Source: Marivibrio sp040218065 (GTDB lineage Bacteria; Pseudomonadota; Alphaproteobacteria; UBA8366; Aestuariispiraceae). Taken from it: DNA of 64,000 nucleotides. The notes beneath the pieces were generated by a model that worked only from the letters and a program-made list of their open reading frames with translations, was not told the origin of the DNA and made no database searches. The stretch covers positions 62,001 through 126,000 of the forward strand of contig NZ_JAVJQE010000010.1 in the NCBI RefSeq assembly GCF_040218065.1, read 5' to 3'. A program made the position numbers and the translations under genes. The stretch's first letter is position 1, and each line of letters opens with the position of its first letter. This document shows, piece by piece, positions 61,350-64,000 of this stretch.

Positions 61350-64000
61350 TCACTCCGCCGAGAGATAGCCGTCGCCGGCGCGTTCGGCCCGCCCGGTGAC
61401 GACGAGCGTGCGCAGCACGTCCTCGACCTTGCGCTGGACGCGCCGGCCCTGGCGGAAGCGGCTCGCCACCTCCTCGGGCAGCAGGATGCCGTCGCTGGCG
61501 GTCAGCACGCCGCGGATCGCGCGCACCTGGTCGGGCAGATCCGAGGGCAGGCTCGGCTTCTGCGCCTTGGCCTCGGCCGCGACCAGCTCGGCCTCCATCT
61601 GGTCGGTCTGCTGCGAAGCGGGCGCCTTGGGGGCCTGGAAGGCGGGGCGCAGCCAGCGGATTTTTCCGCGCCGCTCCTCCGCCGCGCGGGCGGCGTTCAG
61701 GTCCACGAGGCGCTGCAGAATCTCCGCCTCCGACAGTTCCAGCGGCCAGCCGTAGGCGTCGGCCACCGCCGCGTCTAGATCGTCATGCAGCGACTGCAGC
61801 ACGCCGACGAGGCCGGCGTCGTAGACGTCCCGCTCCGCCTCGCCCAGCGTCTCGCCCGCCCGGACCTTCTCCAGCACGTTATAGAGCTTGGTCATGGTCA
61901 GCTGCTTGCGCCGATCCAGCACCTGCTTGCGATGCGCGTCCAGCTTCTCCCCCAGATCGCGAATGCGCTCGCGCACCGGCGGCGCGGGGTCGGGGAAGGG
62001 GAAGGGGTCGAAGCAGCGGGTCTTGTTGTAGCGTGGATCGTTGCCCACCCCCAGCCGCCCGCCCGCCGCCAACGCCCAGGCCACATGGATGCGCGAGGAG
62101 AGGACGCCGAGATGGAAGGCGTCTTCCAAGGCGATGCAGACCAGCATGTTGTCGGGCGCGACCTGCGCATCGAAGAATTGGAAGAAGCGATGCTTAGAGG
62201 TTTCGACGGTTGCAATAAATCTGATCAGGCTCGCCATTGCTTTGCGCAATTCGCTTCGCGGCTTGCCAAACTGGTGCCAGCGCCTCGCGTATTCGGTGGC
62301 GTCTTTGGTTGCACCAGTTCTTGCCTGTCTGTCGGGGCGCACACGATCATGGAGCCACTGATAAACCTCAGGAAATCTTTCCTGGGTCTGATCTTGCGTT
62401 AAACCGAACAGATCAATCACCATCACGCCGCGAGGGCGGCTAGTCAGATCCCGCCCGTTCCGGTAGGGCCTGATGTGCCGCTCCAACCCCGGCGTCGAGC
62501 CGAGGCCGAGGCCCTTCGCCTCCTGCGGCGTCACGATGAAGCCGGCGCCGTGCAGCTTCACGCCGGGGGAGCAGAGCCATTCGTTGGCCAGCAGCGGCGT
62601 CGCCGCGGTCGTATTGGCCCCCACCGTCAAATTCGACCAGATCTTGCCCTCGGTCGCGTCCAGCATCACCGTCGGCGCGTCGGTGTTGAGGTCGGCCTCA
62701 TGGATGACGCGGCGCAGGACGCCGTCATGCTCGCCGGCCGCGCCGACGGTCATGGCGATGCGCACGGCCGCGCGGTCCGCCGCCTTCATCCAGGGATGGT
62801 CCGGCACGGCGAAAAGGAGAGAGAGCGGCTTCTTCGCGCCCAGGTGCCGTTCGATCACCTTGCGGGAGAACTTCTGGGTGATCGAGTTGGTGGTGATGAA
62901 GCCGAAGCGCCGCGCCTTGCCGGCCCGCGCCGTCTCCGCCGCCTTGTCCCAGAAATGCATCACCAGATCGGCGCCGCCCGGCATGTGCGGGCGCGCCTTC
63001 CACAAGGCCTCCGCATAGCCGTCGCCGAGCTCGGCGCGCAGATCCTTGCCCCCGATGAACGGCGGATTGCCGACGATGAAGTCCGCCTCCGGCCAGCGGG
63101 CGGCCTTGGGGTTCTTGTAGCGTTTCAGTTCGATCCGCGCGGCGTCGTCCGGCACCTCCTCGCCGGTGACGGGGTGGAGCTTCATGGTGCGGCCGTCCCA
63201 GCGGCTGACGGGTCGGCCCTGGCCGTCGCGCTGCAATTCCTCTCCGTCGTGGGCGAGGAGCGCGTCGCGGCATTCGATGTTGGCGAAGTTCTTGAGGATC
63301 GGCTCCTTCACTTCCGCGCCGCGCCCGCGGGTGCGGAAGTGCCATTGCAGATAGCCGATCCAGAGGACCAGCTCCGCGATCGCGGCGGCGCGGGGGTTTA
63401 GCTCGATGCCCAAAAACTGATGCGGGTCGACCGTCATGCGGTCGAGGTCGAAATTGTCCTGCCCGCCCAGGTCCGAGAGCGCCTCAAGCACCTCCCCCTC
63501 CAGCCGCTTCATCAACTCCATCGCGACATAGAGGAAGTTGCCGGTCCCGCAGGCGGGGTCGAGGACCCGGATCTCGCAGAGCTTCCGGTGGAAGGCGGCG
63601 ACCGCCTCCCGGGCGCGCTTGATCTCGCCGTCGTCGCGGTATTGCTGGGCGGCGGCGTGGACGTCGGTCCACTCGTCGCTCAGCGGCTCGATCAGGGTGG
63701 CGACCACCAGCCGCTCCACATAGGCGCGCGGCGTGTAGTGGGCGCCGAGCGCGTGGCGCTCCTGCGGGTCGAGGGCGCGCTCAAGCAGCGTTCCGAAGAT
63801 CGCCGGCTCCACGTCCTTCCAGTCGCGGCGGGCCGCGATGGTGAGCCATTTCAGCTCGTCCGCCGTGATCGGCAGCGCGCTCGCCTCGCGGAAGAGGCCG
63901 CCGTTGAACTTCTTCACGTCCTCGCGCAGGGCCGGGGAGAAGCCGCCCTTGTTCATCGTCGACCACATCTCTTCGAGCGCCAGATGCACCCGCTCCGGCC
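61350..64000 (-). CDS. MmeI-like DNA methyltransferase/specificity protein (truncated by window edge)
   Basis: At least 880 residues are visible and the frame is open at the right edge, so the GTG at 63989 is not the real start. The SAM motif is VLDPACGTGNFLYVAMEL (about residue 143-160 of the visible part) and the catalytic motif IVGNPPFIGG (Asn308). LGAHYTPRAYVERLV, VMHFWDKAAETAR and the C-terminal GKIRWLRPAF are typical of MmeI-like type IIL enzymes. These combine endonuclease, helical spacer, methyltransferase and target recognition domain; the endonuclease part would be upstream, outside the window. Bases about 62170-62430 are lower in GC than the flanks, inside the probable recognition domain. 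The protein may restrict, modify or only methylate. Confidence 0.8.
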   Translation of the reverse strand, partial: PERVHLALEEMWSTMNKGGFSPALREDVKKFNGGLFREASALPITADELKWLTIAARRDWKDVEPAIFGTLLERALDPQERHALGAHYTPRAYVERLVVATLIEPLSDEWTDVHAAAQQYRDDGEIKRAREAVAAFHRKLCEIRVLDPACGTGNFLYVAMELMKRLEGEVLEALSDLGGQDNFDLDRMTVDPHQFLGIELNPRAAAIAELVLWIGYLQWHFRTRGRGAEVKEPILKNFANIECRDALLAHDGEELQRDGQGRPVSRWDGRTMKLHPVTGEEVPDDAARIELKRYKNPKAARWPEADFIVGNPPFIGGKDLRAELGDGYAEALWKARPHMPGGADLVMHFWDKAAETARAGKARRFGFITTNSITQKFSRKVIERHLGAKKPLSLLFAVPDHPWMKAADRAAVRIAMTVGAAGEHDGVLRRVIHEADLNTDAPTVMLDATEGKIWSNLTVGANTTAATPLLANEWLCSPGVKLHGAGFIVTPQEAKGLGLGSTPGLERHIRPYRNGRDLTSRPRGVMVIDLFGLTQDQTQERFPEVYQWLHDRVRPDRQARTGATKDATEYARRWHQFGKPRSELRKAMASLIRFIATVETSKHRFFQFFDAQVAPDNMLVCIALEDAFHLGVLSSRIHVAWALAAGGRLGVGNDPRYNKTRCFDPFPFPDPAPPVRERIRDLGEKLDAHRKQVLDRRKQLTMTKLYNVLEKVRAGETLGEAERDVYDAGLVGVLQSLHDDLDAAVADAYGWPLELSEAEILQRLVDLNAARAAEERRGKIRWLRPAFQAPKAPASQQTDQMEAELVAAEAKAQKPSLPSDLPDQVRAIRGVLTASDGILLPEEVASRFRQGRRVQRKVEDVLRTLVVTGRAERAGDGYLSAE

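Overview
The window is high-GC DNA from an alphaproteobacterium. The evidence is a heterotetrameric sarcosine oxidase operon (soxBDAG), metZ, pdxJ, a bifunctional cysNC, ATGA-type overlaps between many genes, and short GC-rich intergenic hairpin repeats. The order cannot be fixed from sequence alone. No tRNA, rRNA, CRISPR array, transposase or phage gene was seen.

Bases 1 to about 34,200 are a surface-glycan or flagellin-glycosylation island. It opens inside pseC (4-aminotransferase of pseudaminic acid synthesis). It then holds a CmoA-like methyltransferase, two FkbM methyltransferases, a TylF-type methyltransferase, a CMAH-like metallo-beta-lactamase protein without a Rieske domain, GNAT acetyltransferases, Gfo/Idh/MocA dehydrogenases, an esterase, a SpsF cytidylyltransferase fused to a class-III aminotransferase, a sulfotransferase, two asparagine-synthase-like proteins (one lacking the glutaminase Cys), two polysaccharide-deacetylase-like proteins, the UDP-GlcNAc(3NAc)A trio wlbA-wlbB-wlbC, a WbqC-family protein and two GT4 glycosyltransferases. 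An AMP-forming ligase with its own acyl carrier protein and a legB-like 4,6-dehydratase follow. On the minus strand a tightly coupled operon encodes PseI, a HAD-GNAT fusion and a Nudix-like protein. The combined content points to an unusual nonulosonic-acid and diaminouronate glycan that is probably methylated, acylated and sulfated.

Bases 34,800 to 48,600 carry cysD-cysNC (PAPS supply, which fits the sulfotransferase), an O-antigen-ligase-like protein fused to an alpha/beta hydrolase, a GT-C membrane glycosyltransferase, gmd, pdxJ, an SGNH/MBOAT O-acylation pair, a methyltransferase and a methyltransferase-GT2 fusion. Bases 48,600 to 50,700 hold a small YjfB-like motility protein, a periplasmic cyclophilin, an exported protein of unknown function and a repeat-rich spacer.

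Bases 50,700 to 59,400 are metabolic: soxB-soxD-soxA-soxG (sarcosine to glycine plus methylene-THF), a divergent GlxA/GbdR-type AraC regulator, metZ and a rhodanese. Bases 59,490 to the right edge hold a three-gene operon (2-TM protein, XRE regulator with an unknown C-terminal domain, unknown 155-aa protein) beside a MmeI-like DNA methyltransferase that runs off the window. This is a possible restriction or defence locus. Base composition looks higher in GC from about 34.8 kb onward than in the glycan island, which suggests the island has a different history.
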